Assembly: GCF_004684205.1 (NCBI RefSeq)
Contig: NZ_SRIO01000005.1
Location: 150,774-214,773 of the forward strand
Source: Candidatus Macondimonas diazotrophica
GTDB taxonomy: Bacteria; Pseudomonadota; Gammaproteobacteria; UBA5335
Direction of reading: 5' to 3'
DNA length: 64,000 bases
The notes below the pieces were generated by a model that saw only the letters and a program-made list of their open reading frames with translations, was not told the origin of the DNA and searched no databases. Positions 28,460 through 40,632 of this stretch are shown piece after piece. The position numbers and the translations under genes are program-made. Numbering within the stretch: position 1 is the stretch's first letter; every line of letters begins with the position of its first letter.

Positions 28460-29361
28460 GACACGTCCAGCTCGAAGAGCACATCCCGACCCTGCAGATA
28501 GCGCGTGGCCTGGGGACGCCGCTGGCTCTTGCACACCCCACCGGCCAGATCGATCCCCAAGCGCCCAGCGCCCAGCAACACCGGCGCAACGGTGATCTGC
28601 AACCGGTCAAGACAGCCTTGTGCCAGAAAGCGCGAGACGGTGACGCCGCCGCCCTCGATGAGAACGCGCGACCAGCCGCGTTCGGTCAGGACGTTCAGCA
28701 GATCGGCCAGATCCAGTCCTTGCGGCCCACGACGGACCGGGAGCTGCAGCACATGTGCGGGAAGGTCGGGGTTGGGCGCGGTATCGTGCGCCCGGCAGTA
28801 GACCACTGGCGCGAGCCCGTCGCTCAGCATGCGATAATCGCCGCGCAACCGGGCCTCGGTATCGATGACCACCCGAACGGGATGACGGCCCGGCACTCGC
28901 CGCACGGTCAGTCGAGGATCATCGGCATACACGGTGCCGGCGCCCACGATGACCGCATCGACCAAGGCGCGCAGACGGTGCATGTGATCATAGTTCTCCG
29001 GCCCGGTCAGGCCGGCCGAGCGACCTCGTGCGGGGGCAATGCGGCCATCGAGGCTCTGGCCGAGATGGGCCACGACGAAGCGCCGCCCCGGTGGGCAGGC
29101 GGCCAGCGGAAGATACAGGTCGAGCAGCTGGGCAACCGCGCCCGGCAGCCCGGTCTCACTGCGCCAGCGACCATCAGCGAGCACCCGGATCCGCTCCGGA
29201 TGCAGCCTGGCCATTGCATCGACTGGCTGCGCTGCATGCGCGCTCAGATCGAACGCCGCAGCCGAACCGGCCGCATTCAGCTGCGCGCGGAGTTGGCGAA
29301 TCGCCGCCCAGGCCTGTTCCATGTTCCACGATCGGACCGGGTCGCAGGTCGGCAACAACAT
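28450..29361 (-). CDS. RibD C-terminal-domain (dihydrofolate-reductase-fold) reductase
   Basis: A 303-residue protein. From about residue 92 it has the RibD reductase domain: RRFVVAHLGQSLDGRIA, HRLRALVDAVIVGAGTVYADDPRLTVR, VRVVIDTEARL, RVLIEGGGVTVSRFL and a C-terminal APVLLGAGR. The first 90 residues are of unrecognised type, and no deaminase motif (HAE, PCxxxC) is present. It is the first gene of the six-gene operon. The family reduces a ribosylamino-pyrimidine or a pterin-like substrate with NADPH. Confidence 0.85.
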   Translation of the reverse strand: MLLPTCDPVRSWNMEQAWAAIRQLRAQLNAAGSAAAFDLSAHAAQPVDAMARLHPERIRVLADGRWRSETGLPGAVAQLLDLYLPLAACPPGRRFVVAHLGQSLDGRIAPARGRSAGLTGPENYDHMHRLRALVDAVIVGAGTVYADDPRLTVRRVPGRHPVRVVIDTEARLRGDYRMLSDGLAPVVYCRAHDTAPNPDLPAHVLQLPVRRGPQGLDLADLLNVLTERGWSRVLIEGGGVTVSRFLAQGCLDRLQITVAPVLLGAGRLGIDLAGGVCKSQRRPQATRYLQGRDVLFELDVSCP

Positions 29362-29540
29362 CCTTAACCCTCCCTGGTAATGGACGATGACCGCACTTTG
29401 GAAAATCGGCCAGACAGCACACTTCTGTCAAGAGCGCTGCGACCGAATGCATCCCGTTACGCGTCGCGGAAGCCGCGATGGGGCGGCGCTGGACGCTACA
29501 TCCAGCGTGCGAGCATCCGGTCACGCCAAGGTCGCGGTCC
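29362..29540. other. Gap between beta-lactamase and RibD-like operon
   Basis: A 179-base stretch with no credible gene. Two small hairpins are present: TCGCGG/CCGCGA at 29464-29478 and CGCTGGA/TCCAGCG at 29487-29507. The second could slow transcription coming from the beta-lactamase. The promoter of the six-gene operon should be in the left half, but no clear -10/-35 pair is visible. Confidence 0.4.
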
Positions 29541-30326
29541 CTAGAACACGCCGAGTGCCTGCAGACAGGCTTTGCCTAATGAGATCCGCCGGTCGGCATC
29601 CTGCTGGGTACGCACATCGAGATTCAGGGCAAAGGCATAGATGGCCCCGTCGTGCTCAACCCAACCGACCCACCAGCCGATACCCGGCCGGGGGGCATTT
29701 TCCCAACCCGTCTTGCCGTAAAGCGAGCCGGTATCCCGTTCTTCCAGAAGAAGAATTTCGCGGACAGACTGCTGCACGCCGGGATCCATCGGCAGCGTCC
29801 CCTTCGCCAATCTGGCCAGGAAAAGCACTTGTTCGACGGCGCTGATTTCAAGCGGCCCGGTTAACCAGAATTGGTCCACTTGAGTGCCGAGTCGGCGGTT
29901 TCCATACCCCAAACGATCCACCCCCGCCTGCATCCGTTTCAAGCCGATCCGGCGAGCCAGTTCCTGGTAAATGGCCACGTTCGACAGGCGAATCGCTTCT
30001 CGCAAACCCATGTCACGCTGCCATTGGGGATAGGGCTGCGGCTGACCACCGTACGGGAGCACCGCATCGACACTGGGCACACTGCCGGTTGACAATCCAA
30101 TCAGGCTATTGGCGATCTTGAAGGTCGAGGCCGGGACGAAGCGGGTGTTCGCCCGCACCCGATTGTGCCCGATCAGCACATCGGCATCGACGTCATAGAG
30201 GACAAAGCTGCCCTCCACGCCAGCCGCCCGGAAGCATTCGGCCAGTATCGGACTCTCTTCCCAGATCCGACCGCAAGCGGTCTGACTGAACAAAACCATG
30301 CACAGAACGAGCGCGATGCGTTTCAT
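29541..30326 (-). CDS. Class D (OXA-type) beta-lactamase
   Basis: A 261-residue serine beta-lactamase with a cleavable signal peptide (MKRIALVLCMVLFSQTACG). All class D motifs are intact: S-T-F-K at about 67-70 with the carboxylated Lys, S-N-V at 115-117, Y-G-N at 141-143, FWLTGPLEIS, and K-T-G at 205-207. It should hydrolyse penicillins in the periplasm. Spectrum cannot be read by eye. The codon use looks like that of its neighbours. It stands alone between the pterin-like operon and mnmE. Confidence 0.93.
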   Translation of the reverse strand: MKRIALVLCMVLFSQTACGRIWEESPILAECFRAAGVEGSFVLYDVDADVLIGHNRVRANTRFVPASTFKIANSLIGLSTGSVPSVDAVLPYGGQPQPYPQWQRDMGLREAIRLSNVAIYQELARRIGLKRMQAGVDRLGYGNRRLGTQVDQFWLTGPLEISAVEQVLFLARLAKGTLPMDPGVQQSVREILLLEERDTGSLYGKTGWENAPRPGIGWWVGWVEHDGAIYAFALNLDVRTQQDADRRISLGKACLQALGVF

Positions 30327-30474
30327 GGCGGTTCCTGTGATATCGGGGGCTCAGTCGGTGGGCGTGTGCTTGCCGTTCAGGCCAGCGCAGTCCGGGATAT
30401 CCGTTCAATACAGAAGGTCGAAAAACGAACAAGCCCATGTTTCATAAGGCGTCATTTTTGGATCAGCGTCATCA

Positions 30475-30498
30475 TGGGTACAAATCTGGGTACAAATA
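30475..30498 (+). repeat. Tandem repeat of TGGGTACAAATM
   Basis: TGGGTACAAATC at 30475-30486 is followed at once by TGGGTACAAATA at 30487-30498. Short GGGTACA direct repeats of this kind often lie beside the attachment site of tyrosine-recombinase islands, and the 3' end of mnmE is a known island insertion point. No integrase gene remains in the window. Confidence 0.6.
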
Positions 30499-30535
30499 TG
30501 AGTGGATGCCTGCGGAACAGGCAAGAGCGTTGCGG

Positions 30536-30563
30536 AACAAAAAGCCTGCATTTACGCGGGCTT
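30536..30563 (-). terminator. Rho-independent terminator of mnmE
   Basis: Read on the minus strand, AAGCCCGC and GCAGGCTT pair over a 6-base loop (one G-T pair), then TTTGTT follows. It lies about 45 bases after the mnmE stop and should end the rpmH-rnpA-yidC-mnmE transcript. Confidence 0.75.
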
Positions 30564-30606
30564 AGATCGTTATCGCGGAATATTTCAGACCGTTCCGGAA
30601 GGCATG

Positions 30607-31974
30607 TCATTTGCCGATGCAGAAACTGGAGAAGATGCGACCGAGAAGATCGTCGCTGGTGAAGGCGCCGGTAATCTCGCCCAACGCCGCTTGGACGAGG
30701 CGCAGCTCCTCGGCCGCCAGCTCGCCGGCGCGCTCCTGGCGCAGGCGCGCATCCGCCGCTTCCAGATGGGCCGCAGCATGATCGAGCGCATCCAGATGCC
30801 GGCGCCGCGCTGAAAAAACGCCCGAGCCAGCGCTGTACCCGGCGCAGGCCTTGAGATGATCACGCAAAGCATCGAGCCCCTCGCCGGTCGCCACCGAAAG
30901 ACCGAGGTAAGGCGCCTCGCCGGGCACATCCCACAGGCCGGGCGCTGCCTGAGTGAGGTCGATCTTGTTGTACAGCACCGTCACTTTCAGATCGGGCGGC
31001 AAGTCATGCATGCCCAGCAGGTCCGCAGGCTGAGGCAAGGCCGCTTGCGGTTGGGTGCTGTGATCCAGCATCAGCAGCACCCGATCGGCGCTGTTCACGG
31101 CGGCGCGGGCACGGCGGATGCCTTCCTGCTCCACGGCATCGCCACTCGCATGCAGACCCGCCGTGTCGATCACATGCAGGGGCAGGCCGTCGATCGCGAT
31201 GTGGGTCCGCAGGACATCGCGCGTGGTGCCGGCCTGTGCGCTGACAATGGCGGTTTCCTCGCCACTGAGCGCGTTGAGCAGACTCGACTTGCCCGCGTTC
31301 GGGGGACCGGCGATAACGACGGTGTATCCATCCCGCAGCACTCGACCCTGACCGGCATTGACGCGAAGGTTCGCGACGCTCGCGCGCAGCGCATCGAGCT
31401 GCCGGAACAGTTCGGCATCGGCGAGAAAATCGACTTCTTCTTCGGGAAAATCGATCGCCGCCTCGATATGGACGCGCAGCGTGATGACCTGCTCCGTCAG
31501 GACCTCGACCTGCCTGGAGAAGTCACCCTGCAGGGAGGCCATGGCCGCACGCGCGGCAGCCGCCGACCCGCTGGCGATGATGTCGGCGACCGCCTCGGCT
31601 TGGGCAAGATCGAGTTTCCCGTTGAGAAAGGCGCGTTCGGAGAATTCACCTGGACGCGCGAGGCGGGCGCCGAGCGCCAGAGCGCGGGCGAGCACCAGAT
31701 CCAGCACCACCGGGCCGCCATGGCCCTGCAACTCCAACACGTGTTCCCCGGTAAAGGAATTTGGCGCCGGGAAATAAAGCGCTAAGCCTTCGTCCAGCGC
31801 CACGCCGTCATCACCGCGGAACCGCGCATAGTGTGCGTGGCGTGGAGATGGCAATTGGCCCAACAGGGCGCGAGCAAGATCCGGCACACCGGGGCCGGAA
31901 ATACGGACGATACCCACGCCGCCGAATCCCGGCGGTGTGGCAATGGCGGCAATCGTCTCGGTGGCGGCGGGCAT
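30607..31974 (-). CDS. mnmE: tRNA uridine-5-carboxymethylaminomethyl modification GTPase
   Basis: A 455-residue GTPase that modifies U34 of certain tRNAs with MnmG. The N-terminal tetrahydrofolate-binding domain starts [22 protein letters not shown]. The inserted G domain has [14 protein letters not shown] (P-loop, about 225), the K-loop region [13 protein letters not shown] and YNKID. The C-terminus ends in the invariant CIGK, whose Cys is catalytic. It lies 10 bases after yidC. Its usual neighbour mnmG is not downstream. Confidence 0.96.
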   Translation of the reverse strand: MPAATETIAAIATPPGFGGVGIVRISGPGVPDLARALLGQLPSPRHAHYARFRGDDGVALDEGLALYFPAPNSFTGEHVLELQGHGGPVVLDLVLARALALGARLARPGEFSERAFLNGKLDLAQAEAVADIIASGSAAAARAAMASLQGDFSRQVEVLTEQVITLRVHIEAAIDFPEEEVDFLADAELFRQLDALRASVANLRVNAGQGRVLRDGYTVVIAGPPNAGKSSLLNALSGEETAIVSAQAGTTRDVLRTHIAIDGLPLHVIDTAGLHASGDAVEQEGIRRARAAVNSADRVLLMLDHSTQPQAALPQPADLLGMHDLPPDLKVTVLYNKIDLTQAAPGLWDVPGEAPYLGLSVATGEGLDALRDHLKACAGYSAGSGVFSARRRHLDALDHAAAHLEAADARLRQERAGELAAEELRLVQAALGEITGAFTSDDLLGRIFSSFCIGK

Positions 31975-31983
31975 TGAACCCGA

Positions 31984-33663
31984 TCAGGCAGCCGGCGCGG
32001 TCCGGGCTTTCTCGCCTTCCACCTTACGCGTGATGTACCACTGCTGAAGAATGCCCAGGGTATTGCTGACGACCCAGTACAGTACGAGACCCGCGGGGAA
32101 CAGGGCGAAAAAGACGGTCATCAGGACCGGCATCATCATCATGACCCGTTGCTGCATGGGATCCATCGTGCCTTGGGCCGTACTCAGCTTTTGCTGGATC
32201 AGCATGCTGATGCCAAACAGGACCGGCAGCACGTAATACGGATCCTTGGCCGACAGATCGTCGATCCACAGAAAAAACGGTGCCTGACGCAACTCGACGC
32301 TCTCCAGAAGCACCCAGTACAGCGCGATGAATACCGGCATCTGCACGAAGATGGGGAGACAGCCGCCGAGTGGATTGAATTTTTCCTTGCGGTACAGCTC
32401 CATCATCGCTTCGTTGAGCTTTTGCTTGTCCTCGCCGTAGCGGTCGCGCAGGGCCTGGATGCGCGGCGCGAATTCTCGCATCTTGGCCATGGACCGGTAT
32501 TGCGACTCGGACAATTTGTAGAACGCCAGCTTGATCAGCACAGTCAGTGCGATGATCGCCAAGCCCCAGTTGCCGAACAGCACGGCATGCAGCCAGGACA
32601 TGACCCAGAACAGCGGCTTGGCGATGATGGTGAGGAAACCGTAGTCCACCGTCAGCTCCAGCCCGGGTGCGACGTCGGCCAGGATGTCCTGCTCCTTGGG
32701 CCCGAGGAACAGTTCGGTGTTCAGGGTCTGAACTGCTCCCGGGGCCAGCTCCACCGTGGGTTCGGTCAGACCGAGAATGATCTGACCCCCCGGAAGGAGT
32801 TTGCTGTAGTAGCGGTTTTGCGACGCCGCATCCCCCAGCAATGCGCCCAGGAAATAGTGGTCGACGAAGGCTGACCAGCCTCCCGTCGGGCGCAAGTCGA
32901 TGGGCTCGGCCGTCAGCTTATCGAAGGTGCGCTTGTTGTAGCGCTCGCCGTCATAGAAGCCGGTGCCGGAAAAGGTATGAGGCATCAGGAAATTGCGCTT
33001 GGGCTGTGGTGGCGGAATGCGCTGCAGCTGGCTGTAGAGGCTACCGCTCCAAGCGGTGTCGCCACGGTTCTCCATGTCGAAAGCCACCTGGACCACATAG
33101 CTTCCGCGTTCGAACCGGTAGCGCTTGGTGACCGTCACCCCGGAAGCGTCGGTCCAGGTCAGCGGGATTTCAAGGCTGTCCTGTCCGTCCTGGAGTACGT
33201 ATCGATCCGCCGCAGTTTGATAGCGCGTCCGGTGATCCGGGGCCGGGCTGTTCTGCGAGATGAGCCCGCTTTGGGCGATGTAAAACTGCCCATCCCGGTC
33301 ACCCAGCAACTGAACCGACATGCCGGGGTTATCGGGGGAAACCGGATATTCGAGCAAGGCCAACTGCCGAAGGTCCCCGCCGAGCGCATCGATTTCCCCA
33401 CGATACAGATCCGTTTCAAAGACGATGCGTTCGGCGCTCGCCATGACCGGGGTCGGTTGCTGGCTTTCACCCGGCGGCGGCGGATTCAATGTCGGCGCAT
33501 CGAGCGCGGGCAAGTCCTGCTCAGCCGGCTCGGCGGGCGCGGTCACCGTGGGCGGCGACGGAATATCGGCCGTCTGGATGGCCGAATCCTCGATCCAGGC
33601 CTGCCAGATGAGAAACACGATGGCCGCGAGCACGGCATAGAGGGTAAAACGGATATTTTCCAT
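31984..33663 (-). CDS. yidC: Membrane protein insertase YidC
   Basis: A 559-residue insertase. The N-terminal helix MENIRFTLYAVLAAIVFLIW is followed by a Pro-rich linker and a large periplasmic domain (about 80-340). The conserved YidC/Oxa1 core follows from about 350: NWGLAIIALTVLIKLAFYKLSESQYRSMAKM with the hydrophilic-groove Lys/Arg region, GGCLPIFVQMPVFIALYWVL and a basic C-terminus. The ATG at 33663 matches the family start; a longer open frame runs back into rnpA. Confidence 0.96.
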   Translation of the reverse strand: MENIRFTLYAVLAAIVFLIWQAWIEDSAIQTADIPSPPTVTAPAEPAEQDLPALDAPTLNPPPPGESQQPTPVMASAERIVFETDLYRGEIDALGGDLRQLALLEYPVSPDNPGMSVQLLGDRDGQFYIAQSGLISQNSPAPDHRTRYQTAADRYVLQDGQDSLEIPLTWTDASGVTVTKRYRFERGSYVVQVAFDMENRGDTAWSGSLYSQLQRIPPPQPKRNFLMPHTFSGTGFYDGERYNKRTFDKLTAEPIDLRPTGGWSAFVDHYFLGALLGDAASQNRYYSKLLPGGQIILGLTEPTVELAPGAVQTLNTELFLGPKEQDILADVAPGLELTVDYGFLTIIAKPLFWVMSWLHAVLFGNWGLAIIALTVLIKLAFYKLSESQYRSMAKMREFAPRIQALRDRYGEDKQKLNEAMMELYRKEKFNPLGGCLPIFVQMPVFIALYWVLLESVELRQAPFFLWIDDLSAKDPYYVLPVLFGISMLIQQKLSTAQGTMDPMQQRVMMMMPVLMTVFFALFPAGLVLYWVVSNTLGILQQWYITRKVEGEKARTAPAA

Positions 33664-33673
33664 GGCAAAAGGC

Positions 33674-34072
33674 CTAATGGCGCGCGGGAGTTGTCGAGAC
33701 CGGCACTTTAGCCCGTGACGCCAGCCGTCGCCAGTGCCTGACCAAGGCACGGTGGAGATCTGCTCGTGCGAGCTGGCCTGCGCCATACCGAGCCATGATC
33801 ATGACATCCCAGCCCGACAGCTCATCGTAGTGATGGCGGAAGCTTTCGCGGCAGATGCGCTTGAGTCGGTTGCGCGCCACGGCGTTTCCGGATGCCTTGA
33901 CAGAGATCGCGAGACCAAGCCGCGCATAACCCACCTCATTCGGGCAGGCCAGGACGACGAATTCGGGGCTCCCCTGACGTTGACCCGTAGCGCGCACGAC
34001 GGCGAACTGGGCAGAACGGGTCAATCGGTTGGCGGGGGGGAAGGTCCGCCTGCCCGAAGACGCGCCGCTCAA
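33674..34072 (-). CDS. rnpA: Ribonuclease P protein component
   Basis: A 132-residue basic protein that helps the RNase P RNA cut tRNA 5' leaders. The RNR signature is readable as SGNAVARNRLKRICRESFRHH (about residues 63-83), and the start RRTFPPANRLTRSAQF fits. It begins with TTG at 34072, directly after the rpmH stop at 34073, so it depends on coupling with rpmH. It ends 10 bases before yidC, leaving no room for yidD. Confidence 0.94.
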   Translation of the reverse strand: MSGASSGRRTFPPANRLTRSAQFAVVRATGQRQGSPEFVVLACPNEVGYARLGLAISVKASGNAVARNRLKRICRESFRHHYDELSGWDVMIMARYGAGQLARADLHRALVRHWRRLASRAKVPVSTTPARH

Positions 34073-34207
34073 TCAGACCGTCAGGCGATGACGACCCTTG
34101 GCGCGCCGGGCCTTGATTACCAGACGGCCATTCTTGGTCGCCATTCGGGCGCGGAATCCGTGGGTACGTTTGCGACGCAGTTCACTGGGCTGATAGGTTC
34201 TTTTCAT
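34073..34207 (-). CDS. rpmH: 50S ribosomal protein L34
   Basis: A 44-residue protein, [20 protein letters not shown] at the start and [12 protein letters not shown] at the end, matching L34 throughout. It is the first gene of rpmH-rnpA-yidC-mnmE, reading away from dnaA as in most bacterial origin regions. Confidence 0.98.
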   Translation of the reverse strand: MKRTYQPSELRRKRTHGFRARMATKNGRLVIKARRAKGRHRLTV

Positions 34208-34268
34208 GGCGGTAACCGTGTTCCGGCAAGTCGTTCGGCGTCCAGCGGGGCAGACGCAAGGGCTGGAG

Positions 34269-34298
34269 ATGCTACTGCTCCAGCGGCGTGACTGTCAA
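34269..34298 (-). promoter_or_regulatory. Sigma-70 promoter for rpmH
   Basis: On the minus strand TTGACA (34298-34293) is followed after 18 bases by TAGCAT (34274-34269). This would start transcription near 34262, giving a leader of about 55 bases for rpmH. Confidence 0.6.
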
Positions 34299-34411
34299 TC
34301 TCGGCGCCTGTGGCTTGCGGCTACAAAGCGGTATAGACTGGTTTGCCCGCGACGAAGCGGCGGGGATTCTTTGCTATTTACTTCTGTAATTACAATAAAT
34401 TGGATCCTCTT

Positions 34412-35755
34412 GTGTCTGTGTGGAAAACCTGTCTTGATGCCTTGCAATCTCAACTTCCGGAACAACAGTTCGGAGTTTGGATCCTGCCACTGCAAGCGGT
34501 GGAGGAGAATGGCCGGCTGCGGATACTCGCACCCAACAGCTTCGTTCAGGAATGGGTACAAGCGCATTACCTCAACCTGATTCAAGACATCGTAGGCAGT
34601 CTGGCGCCAACTACGACGCCGCCGCGATGCATTGAAGTCGGCTCGGTCAAGCCTGTCACCCCGCTCTCGGCGCCGTCCGCTACGCCAGGCGAACCGGTCC
34701 GGTCGTCGCTGATGGCCCGCAGCGAACCGCTGACCGGAAATCGGATCAATCCGGCATTCACGTTCGACACCTTTGTGGAAGGCAAGTCGAACCAGCTGGC
34801 CTTCGCTGCCGCGCGCCAAGTCGCCGAGAATCCGGGAGAATCCTATAACCCATTGTTTTTGTACGGGGCAGTCGGTCTCGGAAAGACGCACTTGATGCAT
34901 GCGGTTGGAAATGACCTGCTCCAGAAACACCACGGCGCGAAGGTAGTGTACCTGCACTCCGAACGATTCGTGAATGATATGGTGCATGCTCTGAAGAACC
35001 ATAAAATAAATGAATTCAAGAACTTCTACCGTTCCTTGGATACCTTGTTGATCGACGATATCCAGTTTTTCGAGGGCAAGGAACAATCCCAGGAAGAGTT
35101 CTTCCACACCTTCAATGCCCTGCTGGAAGGACAGCGGCAGATCATTCTGACCTGCGATCGCTACCCCAAGGAGGTGCAGGGCCTAGAGGAACGCTTGCGA
35201 TCCCGCTTTGGGTGGGGCCTGACGGTTGCGGTCGAACCGCCCGAACTGGAGACCCGAACGGCAATCCTGATCAAAAAAGCCGAGCAGATGGGTGTCGACC
35301 TTCCGGATCAGGTGGCTTTTTTTATCGCCAAACAGGTGCGCTCGAACGTTCGTGAACTCGAAGGTGCACTCCGGCGTGTCATTGCCCATAGTCAGTTCAA
35401 GGGTCTGACCATCAGCTTGGACGCAACCCGCGAAGCCTTGCGGGATCTCCTGCTCCTGCAGGAAAAACTGATCACGATTGAAAACATCCAGCGCACAGTC
35501 GCCGACTACTACAAGCTCAAGGTGAGCGACCTGACATCGACCCGACGCACACGGACCGTTGCACGGCCCCGTCAGATGGCAATGGCACTGGCCAAGGAAC
35601 TGACGGCCCACAGCTTGCCGGAGATCGGCAAGCACTTCGGCGGACGCGATCACACCACTGTACTGCACGCCTGTCGCAAAACGACCGAGTTGCGGGAAAG
35701 TGACCTTCGGGTCAACGAAGACTACCAAATGCTGTTGCGTATCCTCTCGGCATGA
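34412..35755 (+). CDS. dnaA: Chromosomal replication initiator DnaA
   Basis: A 447-residue initiator. Domain I begins [21 protein letters not shown] linker (about 85-110) follows, then the AAA+ domain with [20 protein letters not shown] (P-loop), Walker B in [14 protein letters not shown] and the arginine finger region. Domain IV carries the DNA-binding [16 protein letters not shown] used GTG at 34412, where the family N-terminus begins; the open frame extends 23 codons upstream. It is divergent from rpmH. Confidence 0.97.
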   Translation: MSVWKTCLDALQSQLPEQQFGVWILPLQAVEENGRLRILAPNSFVQEWVQAHYLNLIQDIVGSLAPTTTPPRCIEVGSVKPVTPLSAPSATPGEPVRSSLMARSEPLTGNRINPAFTFDTFVEGKSNQLAFAAARQVAENPGESYNPLFLYGAVGLGKTHLMHAVGNDLLQKHHGAKVVYLHSERFVNDMVHALKNHKINEFKNFYRSLDTLLIDDIQFFEGKEQSQEEFFHTFNALLEGQRQIILTCDRYPKEVQGLEERLRSRFGWGLTVAVEPPELETRTAILIKKAEQMGVDLPDQVAFFIAKQVRSNVRELEGALRRVIAHSQFKGLTISLDATREALRDLLLLQEKLITIENIQRTVADYYKLKVSDLTSTRRTRTVARPRQMAMALAKELTAHSLPEIGKHFGGRDHTTVLHACRKTTELRESDLRVNEDYQMLLRILSA

Positions 35756-36003
35756 AGACCGGGAAAACAGTGTGGATAAGCTGTCAGGAATCAGTGGACG
35801 AATCGGCGAAGAATCCGAAAAGCGAAGTTACCCACAGCTCCTCCACAGTCGATTCACAATCGTACTCAAATGGAAAATGCGTTAAAACCCATTGAAAGAT
35901 CAGGGAAAATGAGCGTTTCTCCACTTATGCACATGCTCTACTACCTCCACAAGAAAACTCAAGACTTAGATTTAGATACACCCTCTGCCCGGGATGATGC
36001 GAC
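35756..36003. other. oriC: Putative replication origin oriC (dnaA-dnaN intergenic)
   Basis: A 248-base AT-rich gap between dnaA and dnaN. DnaA boxes are TGTGGATAA at 35771-35779 (perfect, reverse), TTACCCACA at 35828-35836 (one mismatch) and TTATGCACA at 35925-35933 (fits TTATNCACA). The tandem TTAGAT pair at 35967-35978 in an AT-rich stretch could be the unwinding element. The gap between rpmH and dnaA has no box I can see. The dnaN promoter must also lie here. Confidence 0.75.
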
Positions 36004-37113
36004 ATGAAATTCGAGTTGCTCCGTGAGGAATTCCTCAAGCCTCTGCAAACAACCATCGGCGTTGTCGAACGACGGCAAACCATGCCAATCCTGGCCAATG
36101 TTCTGATTCAGATCGAGAACGACGCGTTCCAGATCACTGGGACTGACCTGGAAATCGAGATGGTCGCTCGTGGCACCTGCAAGACCATCAGCCCAGGCAG
36201 TGCCACGGTGTCAGGACGCAAGTTGCTCGACATCGTGAAAAGCCTACCTGACGGCGCCAAGCTGCAGTGCGCGCTAACAGAAGACCGCATCGCTATCCGG
36301 ACACAGGGAAGCCGATTCTCGCTCGCTACGCTGCCGGTTTCGGATTTTCCAGTCAGCCGCGGACAGGATGGCGGTGTGCGGCTGATGCTGGACCAGAGCA
36401 AGCTAAAGAATCTTCTCGATCTGACTCAGTTCAGCATGGCACATCAGGATGTTCGCTATTACCTCAATGGCTTGCTGTTTGATCTACGCCCGGGGTTGCT
36501 GCGGGCCGTAGCCACGGACGGACACCGCCTTTCGATGGCAGAGACCCGATTGGATACCGCGGGGGGAGTCACAGGACAACAGATCATCATTCCCCGAAAA
36601 GGCATCCTGGAATTGCAGAAATTACTGACGGAAGGCGAGATCGAGCTCGAAATCACCTCGAACCAGATCACGGCATCAATGGAAGGAATTCGATTCACCA
36701 GTAAACTTGTCGACGGCCGATTTCCGGACTACGAAAAAGTCATTCCACCAACCTTACCGCGATCGCTCGAGGTTGATCGGCTGGAACTCCGCCAGAGTCT
36801 TTCTCGAGCAGCAATCTTGTCGAACGAGAAGTTTCGGGGGGTTCGGCTCAGTCTCGACGCGCATGGCGTCACCATTCGTGCCCACAATGCCGAGCAGGAA
36901 GAAGCCGAAGAATCGTTAGCTGGAACGTACATCGGGGAACCGATGGAAATCGGATTCAATGTTGTCTATCTACTCGAACCGTTAGCTGTTTTGCGCACCG
37001 ACACGGTACGCCTGCAATTCTCAGATGCAAACGGAAGCTGTTTGATCACCGCAACCGACTCGGAAGACGACAGCACACCGAATCAGCACGTGGTGATGCC
37101 AATGCGCCTTTAA
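36004..37113 (+). CDS. dnaN: DNA polymerase III beta sliding clamp
   Basis: A 369-residue clamp with three similar domains. The start MKFELLREEFLKPLQTTIGVVERRQTMPILAN and the end CLITATDSEDDSTPNQHVVMPMRL are typical. It forms a dimeric ring that tethers Pol III and other clamp-binding proteins. It lies between oriC and recF. Confidence 0.97.
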   Translation: MKFELLREEFLKPLQTTIGVVERRQTMPILANVLIQIENDAFQITGTDLEIEMVARGTCKTISPGSATVSGRKLLDIVKSLPDGAKLQCALTEDRIAIRTQGSRFSLATLPVSDFPVSRGQDGGVRLMLDQSKLKNLLDLTQFSMAHQDVRYYLNGLLFDLRPGLLRAVATDGHRLSMAETRLDTAGGVTGQQIIIPRKGILELQKLLTEGEIELEITSNQITASMEGIRFTSKLVDGRFPDYEKVIPPTLPRSLEVDRLELRQSLSRAAILSNEKFRGVRLSLDAHGVTIRAHNAEQEEAEESLAGTYIGEPMEIGFNVVYLLEPLAVLRTDTVRLQFSDANGSCLITATDSEDDSTPNQHVVMPMRL

Positions 37114-37122
37114 GGGATTCGG

Positions 37123-40624
<3,502 letters not shown>

Positions 40625-40632
40625 TTCGTGGT

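Larger units (their letters stand above)
30327..30606. other. Intergenic region at the mnmE 3' end
   Basis: A 280-base stretch, visibly more AT-rich than its flanks, holding the beta-lactamase promoter, a 12-base tandem repeat and the mnmE terminator. I see no gene in it. Confidence 0.5.

Noticed and set aside
30502..30813. A plus-strand open frame across the mnmE 3' end that could be an integrase remnant
   Set aside because: The translation has no tyrosine-recombinase motif, and most of it is antisense to mnmE.
35950..35980. DnaA-trio repeat next to the last DnaA box
   Set aside because: TTAGAT is repeated twice only and spacing to the box is not convincing, so I list it only as a possible unwinding stretch.
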